Below are positions 34,233 through 41,536 of a stretch of DNA of 64,000 nt, piece after piece. The stretch is from Hamadaea tsunoensis DSM 44101 (lineage in GTDB: Bacteria > Actinomycetota > Actinomycetes > Mycobacteriales > Micromonosporaceae), in the NCBI RefSeq assembly GCF_000428945.1, contig NZ_AUAX01000036.1:29095-93094 (forward strand), given 5' to 3'. The notes under the pieces were generated by a model. It did not search any database, was not told the origin of the DNA, and saw only the letters and a program-made list of their open reading frames with translations. Positions within the stretch are counted from its first letter, which is position 1; each line of letters opens with the position of its first letter. A program made the position numbers and the translations under genes.

Positions 34233-35976
34233 ACGCCGTAGCCACGATCTGCAGGTGCGTCAGCGCCTGCGGGAAGTTTCCCACCAGGCGCCCGCGCGCC
34301 ACGTCGTACTCCTCGGAGAGCAGGCCCACGTCGTTGCGCAGGGCCAGCAGCCGTTCGAAGATGTCACGGCCGCGTTCCAGGTCTCCCCGCAGGATGTACG
34401 CGTCCGCGAGCCAGAACGCGCACGGCAGGAACGCTCCTTCGCCGGGCGGCAGGCCGTCGACGTCCTGGGCGGCGTCGTGCTGGCTGTAGCGCAGGACGAA
34501 GCCGTCGCGGACGAGTTCGCGCTCGATCGCGGCGATCGTGCCGAGGACGCGGGGGTCGTCGGGCGGCAGGAAGCCGACCGCGGGGATCAGTAACAGGGCG
34601 GCGTCGAGATCCTTGCCGCCGTAGTACTGGGTGAAGCTGTTCAGCTCGGTGTTGAAGCCCTTGGCGCAGACCTCGTCGAAGATCTGGTCGCGCAGGCGGC
34701 GCCAGCGCTCGACCGGACCGTCCAGGTGGGACCGTTCGACCGCGCGGATCGCGCGGTCGACGGCCACCCAGGCCATGACCTTCGAGTGGGTGAAGTCCCG
34801 GCGGGGGCCGCGTACCTCCCAGATGCCCTCGTCGGGGTCGTCCCAGTGCTTCTCGACGAACTCCATCAACTCCCGTTGCAGGTGCCACGCGTCGTCGGTG
34901 GGGGCGACACCGTGCTCGACCGCGTGGAACAGGGTGTCCATCAGCTCGCCGTAGATGTCGAGCTGGAACTGCTCCGACGCCGCGTTGCCGAGGCGTACGG
35001 GGGTGGAGTTCTCGTAGCCGGGCAGCCAGCCGACGGTCACCTCGCTCAGCCGCCGCTGGCCGTCGATGCCGTACATGATCTGCATCTGCTCCGGCCGGCC
35101 CGCCACCGCCCGCAGCAGCCACTCCCGCCACGCGAACGCCTCCTCGGTGTACCCGGCGTCCAGGAAGGCCAGCAGGGTGAAGGTCGCGTCGCGTACCCAG
35201 CAGAAGCGGTAGTCCCAGTTGCGTACGCCGCCCAACTGCTCGGGCAGGCTGGTCGTCGGGGCGGCCACGATGCCGCCGGTGGGCGCGTACGTGAGGGCCT
35301 TCAGGGTCAGCAGGGAGCGGACGACGGCCTCCCGGTACTCGCCCTCGTACGCGCACCGCGACGCCCACGCCCGCCAGTACGCGTCGGTCTCCTCGATCGC
35401 CTCGGCGAGGTCCTCGAACGGCAGGAAGCCGGTCCCGGCCGGTCCCCAGGCGAGGTGGAAGTCGACGGACTCCCCGGCCTCGACGACGAAGTCGGCCCGC
35501 ATCAGGCCGGACTCGGCGATCTGCATCGGACCCGTGAGGTAGACCGTGCTCGGCCCGGCGATGGCGACCGAGACGCCCTCCTCCTGGCGCAGCCACGGCT
35601 CGGTACGCCCGAAGTCGAAGCGCAGCCGCAGTTCGGACTGCATGCGTACGCGGCCGGAGACGCCCTCGACGCGGCGGATCACGTCGACCGCGTTGCCGCC
35701 GATCGGCATGCAGTCGACGACCTTGACGACGCCGCCGTCGGTGTGGAACTCCGTCTCCAGGACGAGGCTGTCCGCGCGGTAGCGCTGGCTCGTCTTGCGG
35801 ACACCGTGCGGCGCGACGAGCCAGCGTCCGTGCTTCGGGCGGCCCAGCAGGGCGGCGAAGCAGGCGTCGGAATCGAACCGCGGCAGGCACAGCCAGTCGA
35901 TCGAGCCGTCCCGCCCGATCAGGGCGGCCGTACGCGTGTCGCCGATGAGGGCGTACTCCTCGAGAGGCAGTGCCAT
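34171..35976 (-). CDS. Glycoside hydrolase family 15 protein (glucoamylase/trehalase-like)
   Basis: 601 residues, no signal peptide, so cytosolic. The N-terminal beta-sandwich (ALIGDTRTAALIGRDGSIDW, LCLPRFDSDACFAALLG) is followed by the (alpha/alpha)6 barrel: GGVRNWDYRFCWVRDATFTL, DEGIWEVRGPRRDFTHSKVM with the general acid Glu, and EGAFLPCAFWLADAYILRGD with the general base Glu. This is the layout of actinobacterial GH15 proteins, some of which hydrolyse trehalose. The polypeptide is complete; substrate is uncertain. The tail overlaps YbjQ. Confidence 0.92.
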   Translation of the reverse strand: MALPLEEYALIGDTRTAALIGRDGSIDWLCLPRFDSDACFAALLGRPKHGRWLVAPHGVRKTSQRYRADSLVLETEFHTDGGVVKVVDCMPIGGNAVDVIRRVEGVSGRVRMQSELRLRFDFGRTEPWLRQEEGVSVAIAGPSTVYLTGPMQIAESGLMRADFVVEAGESVDFHLAWGPAGTGFLPFEDLAEAIEETDAYWRAWASRCAYEGEYREAVVRSLLTLKALTYAPTGGIVAAPTTSLPEQLGGVRNWDYRFCWVRDATFTLLAFLDAGYTEEAFAWREWLLRAVAGRPEQMQIMYGIDGQRRLSEVTVGWLPGYENSTPVRLGNAASEQFQLDIYGELMDTLFHAVEHGVAPTDDAWHLQRELMEFVEKHWDDPDEGIWEVRGPRRDFTHSKVMAWVAVDRAIRAVERSHLDGPVERWRRLRDQIFDEVCAKGFNTELNSFTQYYGGKDLDAALLLIPAVGFLPPDDPRVLGTIAAIERELVRDGFVLRYSQHDAAQDVDGLPPGEGAFLPCAFWLADAYILRGDLERGRDIFERLLALRNDVGLLSEEYDVARGRLVGNFPQALTHLQIVATAFSLAAAHGPTQQRSQRRHHR

Positions 35977-35995
35977 AAGGCAGTTCTACCCCAGA

Positions 35996-36562
35996 CTACG
36001 CGGTAAGACGCGCCGTGACCCGCTCCTCGATCGCCCGCAGGTGGGGCTCGCGTACCGGCTGGATGTCGGCCTGCACCGAGCTCACGCCGTGCCGGGACAG
36101 CATCTCGGCCATCCGCGCCTGGAGCGTGACGGTACGCCCGGCGGGGTCCGTGGTCTGGTCGGCGTAGGTGAGCGCGTCGGCGACGGGGGAGCGCTCCTCG
36201 GTGAAGCCGGCGAGCGTGACCCCGTGCGCGGGAGCGGCGAACTTCGCCCCCGAGTGGTACGCGACCAGCGCGCACAACCGGGCCGGCCAGCCGTTGCGGC
36301 GGAGGTACCGGGCGCCGTCGAGCGCGTGGAAACCGGTCTCGTACGCGTCCGCGCCGTACCCGACGTCGTGCAGCCACGCGGCGGCGACCAGCAGGTCGCG
36401 GTCGGCTGGCGCGACGGTGGTACTCAGGTCCCGGGCCCGCCGCGCCACGCCGGCCGAGTGCCGGAGCCGGCCGGGCAGGTCGCGCAGCACCTCGGCGGCG
36501 AGCGCCGCGGCGGTCGCGGTCAGCGTCGCGGGCGTGGCGGCCGGTGCCGTGAGCGGGGACAT
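35996..36562 (-). CDS. HD-domain phosphohydrolase-like protein
   Basis: 188 residues from ATG 36562 (MSPLTAPAATPATLTATAAA). His/Asp metal site: RLRHSAGVARRARDL supplies the first His and VAAAWLHDVGYG the HD pair; a further His is in TGFHALDGARYL and Asp in VADALTYADQTTD. This is the compact HD fold of predicted nucleotide or small-molecule phosphohydrolases. 19 bp downstream of GH15 in transcription order it is the upstream gene, so co-transcription with GH15 is likely. Confidence 0.87.
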   Translation of the reverse strand: MSPLTAPAATPATLTATAAALAAEVLRDLPGRLRHSAGVARRARDLSTTVAPADRDLLVAAAWLHDVGYGADAYETGFHALDGARYLRRNGWPARLCALVAYHSGAKFAAPAHGVTLAGFTEERSPVADALTYADQTTDPAGRTVTLQARMAEMLSRHGVSSVQADIQPVREPHLRAIEERVTARLTA

Positions 36563-36683
36563 GCTGCCAACGCTAGATCTCCCGCCCGCCGTTTCCGCAG
36601 GCGCTGAGCTGGAGTTCGCTGATCGTTCCACCACAGTTCACCCAACCCCCAGCCTCCCACCCGAGGGCGGGTAGCGTCGGCTC

Positions 36684-37193
36684 GTGATCGAGGTGGCGGG
36701 GTACGACGAGGCGTGGGCAGGGCAGTTCGCCGCCGAGCGGGAGCGGCTGGCGGCGGCCCTCGGGCCGTGGCTCGACAAGGCGGGGATCGAGCACATCGGG
36801 TCGACCTCCGTGCCGGGGCTGGCGGCCAAGCCGATCATCGACATCCTGTGCGGCGTACGCGACCTGGCGACGGCGGACGCCGCCCTCGGGCCCATGGCCG
36901 CCCTCGGGTACGCCCACGACGACCATCGGCCGGATGCGCTCTGGTTCCATCGGGACGTCGGCGGGGTGCGTACGCATCACGTGCACCTCACCGAGCCGGG
37001 CAGCCCGCTGTGGCGGGAGCGGCTGGCGTTCCGGGACGCCCTGCGCCGTGATCCCGGGCTCGCCGCGACGTACGCCGCGCTCAAGTCCGGCCTGGCCGCA
37101 TCGGAGGTCGACGTTTCCGCGTACACCGAGGGGAAGCGCGACTTCGTGGTGAGCGTGCTGCGGGACGCGGGGATCGAGCTGCGACGGCGCTGA
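36684..37193 (+). CDS. GrpB/UPF0157 family protein (nucleotidyltransferase-like)
   Basis: 169 residues from GTG 36684. GrpB signature: GIEHIGSTSVPGLAAKPIID, ALGYAHDDHRPDALWFHRD, HHVHLTEPGSPLWRERLAF and the KRDFVV end. The fold belongs to the nucleotidyltransferase superfamily (GS...D-x-D-like core); reaction not established. 21 bp before the DUF72 gene, same strand. Confidence 0.9.
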   Translation: MIEVAGYDEAWAGQFAAERERLAAALGPWLDKAGIEHIGSTSVPGLAAKPIIDILCGVRDLATADAALGPMAALGYAHDDHRPDALWFHRDVGGVRTHHVHLTEPGSPLWRERLAFRDALRRDPGLAATYAALKSGLAASEVDVSAYTEGKRDFVVSVLRDAGIELRRR

Positions 37194-37213
37194 TCCGCCC
37201 TTATGGTCGAGGG

Positions 37214-38083
37214 GTGGGTGGGATCGAGGTGGGGACCGCGTCGTGGACCGACAAGACCCTGCTCGCCTCGGGGTGGTACCCGGCGGACGCGAACACCCCG
37301 GAGAAGCGGCTGGCGTTCTACGCGGGGCAGTTCCCGCTGGTGGAGGTCGACTCGACGTACTACTCGCCCCCCGCGGAGGCGACCGTCCGGTTGTGGGCGG
37401 AGCGTACGCCGCCCGGCTTCACCTTCAACATCAAGGCTTTCAGCCTGCTGACCGGGCATCCGACCCGGGTGGCCGCGCTCTACAAGGATCTGCGGCCGGC
37501 GACGGACAAGAGCAACGTCTACCCGGACGACCTGCCGGACGCGACCCGTGACCAGGTGTGGGAGCGGTTCCTGTCCTCGCTCGGGCCGCTGGTCGAGGCG
37601 CAGAAGCTGGGCGCGATCCTGTTCCAGTTCCCGCCCTGGTTCACGATCCGCCGCTCGAACAAGCAGTACCTGCTGGAGGTGGCCCAGCGCTGCGATCCGC
37701 TGCCGGTCGCGATCGAGTTCCGGCACGAGTCCTGGTTCCATGAGGAGAACAAGGACGAGACGCTGGAGTTCCTGCGGGAGCACCGGCTGCCGATGGTGTG
37801 CGTGGACATGCCGCAGGGCCACAAGTCGTCGATCCCGCCGGTGCTGGCCGCGACCGCCGGACTGGCCGTGGTGCGCTTCCACGGTCACAGCGACAAGTGG
37901 ACCAGCAAGGACATCCACGAGAAGTTCGGCTACCTCTACAGCGAGCGCGAGCTGAAGAACTGGGCGCCGAAGCTGCGGGAGCTGGCCGGGCAGGCCGAGC
38001 GTACGCACGTGCTCATGAACAACTGCCGGGACGACTTCGCCCAGCGCAACGCCCGTCAGCTCGTCGACCTGCTCGCGCCGTAG
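37214..38083 (+). CDS. DUF72 (YecE-like) TIM-barrel protein
   Basis: 289 residues from GTG 37214 (VGGIEVGTASWTDKTLLASG). Family markers: GTASWTDKTL, WYP, FPLVEVDSTYYSPPAEATVR, FNIKAFSLLTGHP, ILFQFPPWFTI, AIEFRHESWF and MNNCRDDFAQRNARQL. A YecE-type TIM barrel of unknown enzymatic role. The last 28 bp overlap the convergent TetR gene. Confidence 0.92.
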   Translation: MGGIEVGTASWTDKTLLASGWYPADANTPEKRLAFYAGQFPLVEVDSTYYSPPAEATVRLWAERTPPGFTFNIKAFSLLTGHPTRVAALYKDLRPATDKSNVYPDDLPDATRDQVWERFLSSLGPLVEAQKLGAILFQFPPWFTIRRSNKQYLLEVAQRCDPLPVAIEFRHESWFHEENKDETLEFLREHRLPMVCVDMPQGHKSSIPPVLAATAGLAVVRFHGHSDKWTSKDIHEKFGYLYSERELKNWAPKLRELAGQAERTHVLMNNCRDDFAQRNARQLVDLLAP

Positions 38084-38691
38084 AGCCCGTCGATCATCCC
38101 GGCCAGGCTCGCCGCCAGCCGGTCGGCACCGATGCGGTCGGTCATCGCGATCACGTGCTCGGCGGCCAGCGCGGCCAGCAGCGTATGCGCGTCCGCCTCG
38201 GCGTCCTCGCGGTGCGCCAGCAGCAGTTTCACGTGCAGGTGCCAGAAGGCGTACGCCCCGATCCGGTAGCGGGCGCCCGGGGTGCCGGTCTCGGAGAGGC
38301 GTACCAGGTCGGCGTGCGCGCGTACGTAGTCCAGGTAGGCGGCCGCGAACGCGCGCAGCCGGGCGCGCGGTTCGGCGTCCGGGCCGAGGGGGGCCGGCCC
38401 GCGCAGGATCTTCTCCTGCAACTCCCGCTCCCGCTCGTCCAGCAGGGCCATGGCCAGCCCCGCCCGGTCGGTGAACCGCCGGAACAGCGTCCCCTTGCCG
38501 ACCCCCGCGGCCGCGGCCACCGCGTCCATCGAGACGCCGTCGACGCCCTTCTCGCTGAACAGGCGCGCCGCGGCGGCCAGCACCGCGTTCCGGTTCCGGG
38601 CCGCGTCGGCGCGCTCCTTCACTTCCGGCGTACGCACAGCCAGCAGCTCTTGTTGTGGAAACGGACCGTGGTCCGGTACTGTCGACGGCAT
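38056..38691 (-). CDS. TetR-family repressor (divergent from azoreductase)
   Basis: 211 residues from ATG 38691; GTG 38637 (VRTPEVKERADAARNRNAVL) is a good alternative because no Shine-Dalgarno precedes 38691 and one operator-like dyad would otherwise be coding. DNA-binding part: GVDGVSMDAVAAAAGVGKGT followed by LFRRFTDRAGL. The C-terminal part (AFWHLHVKLLLAHREDAEAD) is of the SbtR type. Two GGAC-N4-GTCC dyads lie between it and the azoreductase, which it probably represses. Confidence 0.86.
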   Translation of the reverse strand: MPSTVPDHGPFPQQELLAVRTPEVKERADAARNRNAVLAAAARLFSEKGVDGVSMDAVAAAAGVGKGTLFRRFTDRAGLAMALLDERERELQEKILRGPAPLGPDAEPRARLRAFAAAYLDYVRAHADLVRLSETGTPGARYRIGAYAFWHLHVKLLLAHREDAEADAHTLLAALAAEHVIAMTDRIGADRLAASLAGMIDGLYGASRSTS

Positions 38692-38707
38692 AAGCGGACT
38701 GTAGTCC
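38663..38707. promoter_or_regulatory. Two GGAC-N4-GTCC dyads (TetR operators)
   Basis: GGACCGTGGTCC (38663-38674) and GGACTGTAGTCC (38696-38707), 33 bp apart, next to the divergent starts. The shared half-site GGAC/GTCC supports a common ligand, most likely the adjacent TetR protein. Confidence 0.7.
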
Positions 38708-38732
38708 ACTACTGCGGTGAAGGGAAACACCG

Positions 38733-39386
38733 ATGAAGCTTCTGCACATCTCCGCGTCGCCACGCGGGGCGGCGTCCGAGTCGCTGGCGATCGCCTCGAC
38801 GCTGACCTCGGCATTCCTGGAAGCGCCCGGTCGATCCGGGGCGGACCGATCCGGGGCGGATCGCGAGGTCGAGCACTGGGATCTGTGGGACGGCACGCTG
38901 CCCGAGTTCGGGCCCGTCGCGGCGGCCGCCAAGATGGCGATCTTCGGCGGCGTGCCGCTCACGCCCGAGCAGACCGCCGTGTGGCAAGGGGTGCGCTCCG
39001 CGTACGAACGGTTCGTGGCGGCGGACGCGTACCTGTTCAGCGTTCCCATGTGGAATGCGGGCGTGCCCTACATCCTCAAGCAGTTCATCGACGTCGTGAG
39101 CCAGCCGGGCATGGTGTTCGACTTCGATCCGGAGATCGGCTACACCGGACTGGTCGAGGGCCGCAAGGCGGCGGTGGTCTACACGAGCGCCGTGTACGGG
39201 GAGGACCGCGGGCTCGCGTACGGCGCCGATTTCCAGACGGCGCCGTTCGCGGACTGGCTGCGCTGGGCCGGCGTCAAGGAGGTCGCGGAGGTACGCTTCC
39301 GCCCCAATCTGGTGACCCGACACGCGGACGCCGGCCGGGAAGCCGCTCATGCGCGGGCTGCCCGGATCGGTGCGGAGTTCTTCTAG
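38733..39386 (+). CDS. azoR: FMN-dependent NADH-azoreductase/quinone reductase
   Basis: 217 residues. Flavodoxin-like AzoR fold: phosphate loop LHISASPRGAASESLAIAST at the N-terminus, FSVPMWNAGVPYILKQFIDV contacting FMN, and VVYTSAVYGEDRGLAYGADF. Reduces quinones and azo compounds with NADH; in actinobacteria such genes are often under TetR-type redox or quinone sensors, which fits the divergent regulator. An in-frame duplicated RSGAD-RSGAD at residues 33-42 comes from a small direct repeat (about 38832-38858). Confidence 0.9.
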   Translation: MKLLHISASPRGAASESLAIASTLTSAFLEAPGRSGADRSGADREVEHWDLWDGTLPEFGPVAAAAKMAIFGGVPLTPEQTAVWQGVRSAYERFVAADAYLFSVPMWNAGVPYILKQFIDVVSQPGMVFDFDPEIGYTGLVEGRKAAVVYTSAVYGEDRGLAYGADFQTAPFADWLRWAGVKEVAEVRFRPNLVTRHADAGREAAHARAARIGAEFF

Positions 39387-39394
39387 AAGGCCGG

Positions 39395-39931
39395 TCAGGG
39401 TTCGTCGACGATGTGCATGGCGGACTCCTCGGCGCTCAGGCCTTCGACCTCGCCGGAGTCCTCCGCGTACGCCTCGGCCTCGGAGTCCTCGACGCCGTCG
39501 TCGCCCGGGTCGAACAGGCGCCCGGCCGGCGCGCCCGCCTCGCGCTGGTCGTAGTAGCTGGCCTCGCCGCGGGAGCGGGCCAGGTCGGGCTCCTCGTAAC
39601 CGGCGTCGGTGAAGGTGCTCTGCGCGTCCGGGTCGAACTCCGCGAGCTCGGGGTCCTGCGCGCCGTCGTCGGGGATGAGGCCGGACTGCTGCTCGGCGTA
39701 GTAGTCGGCGTCCTGCTCGGCCGCCTCCTCGTCGGACAGTTCGGTGAGGTCGGCCTCCTCGTCGGGGCCGACCTCCTCCTCGGGCAGTTCGTAGGGGTCG
39801 TCGGCGGGCAGGGCGACGGACGGTTCGTCGAAACGCGGACGCCCGCCCCGGTCGTACGCCGACGACGTGTCGTCCGCGGTCTCGGGGATGCCCTCGTCCT
39901 CGGGGCTGGGCCCCGGCCAGCTCTCGCTCAT
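39395..39931 (-). CDS. DUF5709 acidic protein
   Basis: 178 residues, very rich in Asp/Glu with no hydrophobic core. MSESWPGPSPEDEGIPETAD, DPYELPEEEVGPDEEADLTE, GRLFDPGDDGVEDSEAEAYA and the C-terminal SAEESAMHIVDEP are the DUF5709 hallmarks. Widespread actinobacterial protein, predicted disordered, function unknown. It ends eight bases after the convergent azoreductase. Confidence 0.88.
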   Translation of the reverse strand: MSESWPGPSPEDEGIPETADDTSSAYDRGGRPRFDEPSVALPADDPYELPEEEVGPDEEADLTELSDEEAAEQDADYYAEQQSGLIPDDGAQDPELAEFDPDAQSTFTDAGYEEPDLARSRGEASYYDQREAGAPAGRLFDPGDDGVEDSEAEAYAEDSGEVEGLSAEESAMHIVDEP

Positions 39932-40016
39932 CGTCCCGCCCTACCCGCGTCGGTGATCTCCGAAACGGCGGCGCCCCGGAGATCGAAGACGCCGCGGAGA
40001 TCGAACAAGACTGACG

Positions 40017-41318
40017 TTACCGGGCGGGGGCCGGTTCGGTCCCGATTCCGGCCAGGAGGGCGTCCACCACGCCGCGGGCCCGCTCGGTGAGGCCGTGGCC
40101 GTCCGGCGTCGCCAGGCCGTGCTCGGACTCCAGCCGGCCGAGGATCGCGCCGGGCAGCAGCGTCACGCCGACGGCGGGCAGGGCCGTCACGGTGACGTTC
40201 GCGGTCGACAGGGCCACGGGGACGTCGCGTACGACGGCGGCGGGGTGCTGCCACCGGACGATGAGGTGGTTGCCGGGCCGGTCCAGCTCCTCGGGGGCGG
40301 CGGCGTCACCCTGGACGCCGAGCGGCCGGCCGAGCAGCGCCTGCACGTGGCTCTCCAGGCAGGCGGTCCGGCCCTGGCGCTGCTGAGCCCGGCTGAGCAG
40401 CCAGGACGAGCCCTGGATCCGCGGGTTCACCTCCAGCGCGGCGAGGTCGTGGCCCTCGACGGCGATGTCCACGCCGTACAGGCCCCGGTGGCCGCGGCCG
40501 CGCAGCCATTCGCCGATCACGGCGGCGTGCCGGTACGCCTGCGCCACCACCCCCGCCGGTACGCCGTCCGCGATGAATTCGCTGCCGCAGTAGCCGCCGA
40601 AGCCGAAGCCGAGTTCGGTGATCCCGCTGGCCTGGACGGACACGGGCAGCAGCTGCGTACCGTCGGCGTGCACGACGCCGGCCACGTTGATCGTGGTCTC
40701 GCCGCTGAACCGGGACGCCAGCCAGCCCTCGACGTGCGGCTGCCGGACGAGCGCGGCGTCCAGGTCGGCCGCTGCCCGGATCAGGTAGGTGCCCTGGCCG
40801 CCGGCGCCGTTGGGCGACTGGAGGACGAACGGCGTACCGAGGCGGCGCGAGATGGTGCCGAAGTCCACGTCGGCGGCCTTGAGCACCATCGCCTCCGGCA
40901 CCGGTACGCCGAGCCGGTCGAGTTCGTGGCGTACGAAGATCTTGTCTTCGGCGATCGGTTCGACGATCCGGGTCGGGCTGGCCGCCAGGCTGACGTCGGC
41001 CGGCCAGGACGCGGCCGCGTTCTCCCAGGCACAGCTGGCGCGGGGCGGGATGAGCAGCAGCGGCCGGTCGTCGGCGGGTGCCTCGGCGAGCACCTTGGGG
41101 ACGAAGTCGGCCAGCCGCGCGACGTCGCCGAAGCGCCACCGGCGCCGGACGCCGTCGAGCGCCTCCAGTGACAGTGAAGCCACCGGACCACCCGCGAGCT
41201 GCCGGTCGGCGTCGCCCGCGAGAACACAGATGCATGAAGCGTGCTCCGTGAGCGGAGCCATCATCCCGGGGTACGCGCTCGCGGTCACGAGGCGGTAGTC
41301 GTGTAGATCCCAACTCAT
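40017..41318 (-). CDS. ATP-grasp domain protein
   Basis: 433 residues. ATP-grasp core: EDKIFVRHELDRLGVPVPEA, PFVLQSPNGAGGQGTYLIRA (phosphate-grasp loop), VEGWLASRFSGETTINVAG and DIAVEGHDLAALEVNPRIQG (Mg2+-binding E-x-N-P-R). It catalyses an ATP-dependent carboxylate ligation through an acyl-phosphate; substrates unknown, and no partner biosynthetic gene is adjacent. The PHO box at 41382-41403 lies 64 bp upstream and reads toward it, so phosphate-starvation control is plausible. Confidence 0.87.
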   Translation of the reverse strand: MSWDLHDYRLVTASAYPGMMAPLTEHASCICVLAGDADRQLAGGPVASLSLEALDGVRRRWRFGDVARLADFVPKVLAEAPADDRPLLLIPPRASCAWENAAASWPADVSLAASPTRIVEPIAEDKIFVRHELDRLGVPVPEAMVLKAADVDFGTISRRLGTPFVLQSPNGAGGQGTYLIRAAADLDAALVRQPHVEGWLASRFSGETTINVAGVVHADGTQLLPVSVQASGITELGFGFGGYCGSEFIADGVPAGVVAQAYRHAAVIGEWLRGRGHRGLYGVDIAVEGHDLAALEVNPRIQGSSWLLSRAQQRQGRTACLESHVQALLGRPLGVQGDAAAPEELDRPGNHLIVRWQHPAAVVRDVPVALSTANVTVTALPAVGVTLLPGAILGRLESEHGLATPDGHGLTERARGVVDALLAGIGTEPAPAR

Positions 41319-41381
41319 GATCGGAACTGTGAGGCATCCGGACTCTGATGACCGGCATCGGCAGATGTATTAACAGCAAAC

Positions 41382-41403
41382 GCAAGGTGAACATTAGATG
41401 AAC
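41382..41403 (-). promoter_or_regulatory. PHO box (PhoP-binding direct repeats)
   Basis: On the minus strand GTTCATCTAAT (41403-41393) is followed directly by GTTCACCTTGC (41392-41382): two adjacent 11-bp units matching the actinobacterial PHO consensus G(G/T)TCAYYYR. A weaker plus-strand series (GTTCGCTTAAT 41432, GTTTATGAGCA 41443, GTTCATCAGCG 41464) faces the phospholipase gene. The gap 41319-41536 is otherwise AT-enriched promoter DNA. Confidence 0.8.
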
Positions 41404-41536
41404 GACCTACCCGGCACGGGGTCCGCCGAAGGTTCGCTTAATGTTTATGAGCATCAATGCCTAGTTCATCAGCGGTACGCCCAGAATCGCCATGCTCCGG
41501 CTCGAATCCGCTGATCATCCAGGACGGAGAGCTCCC

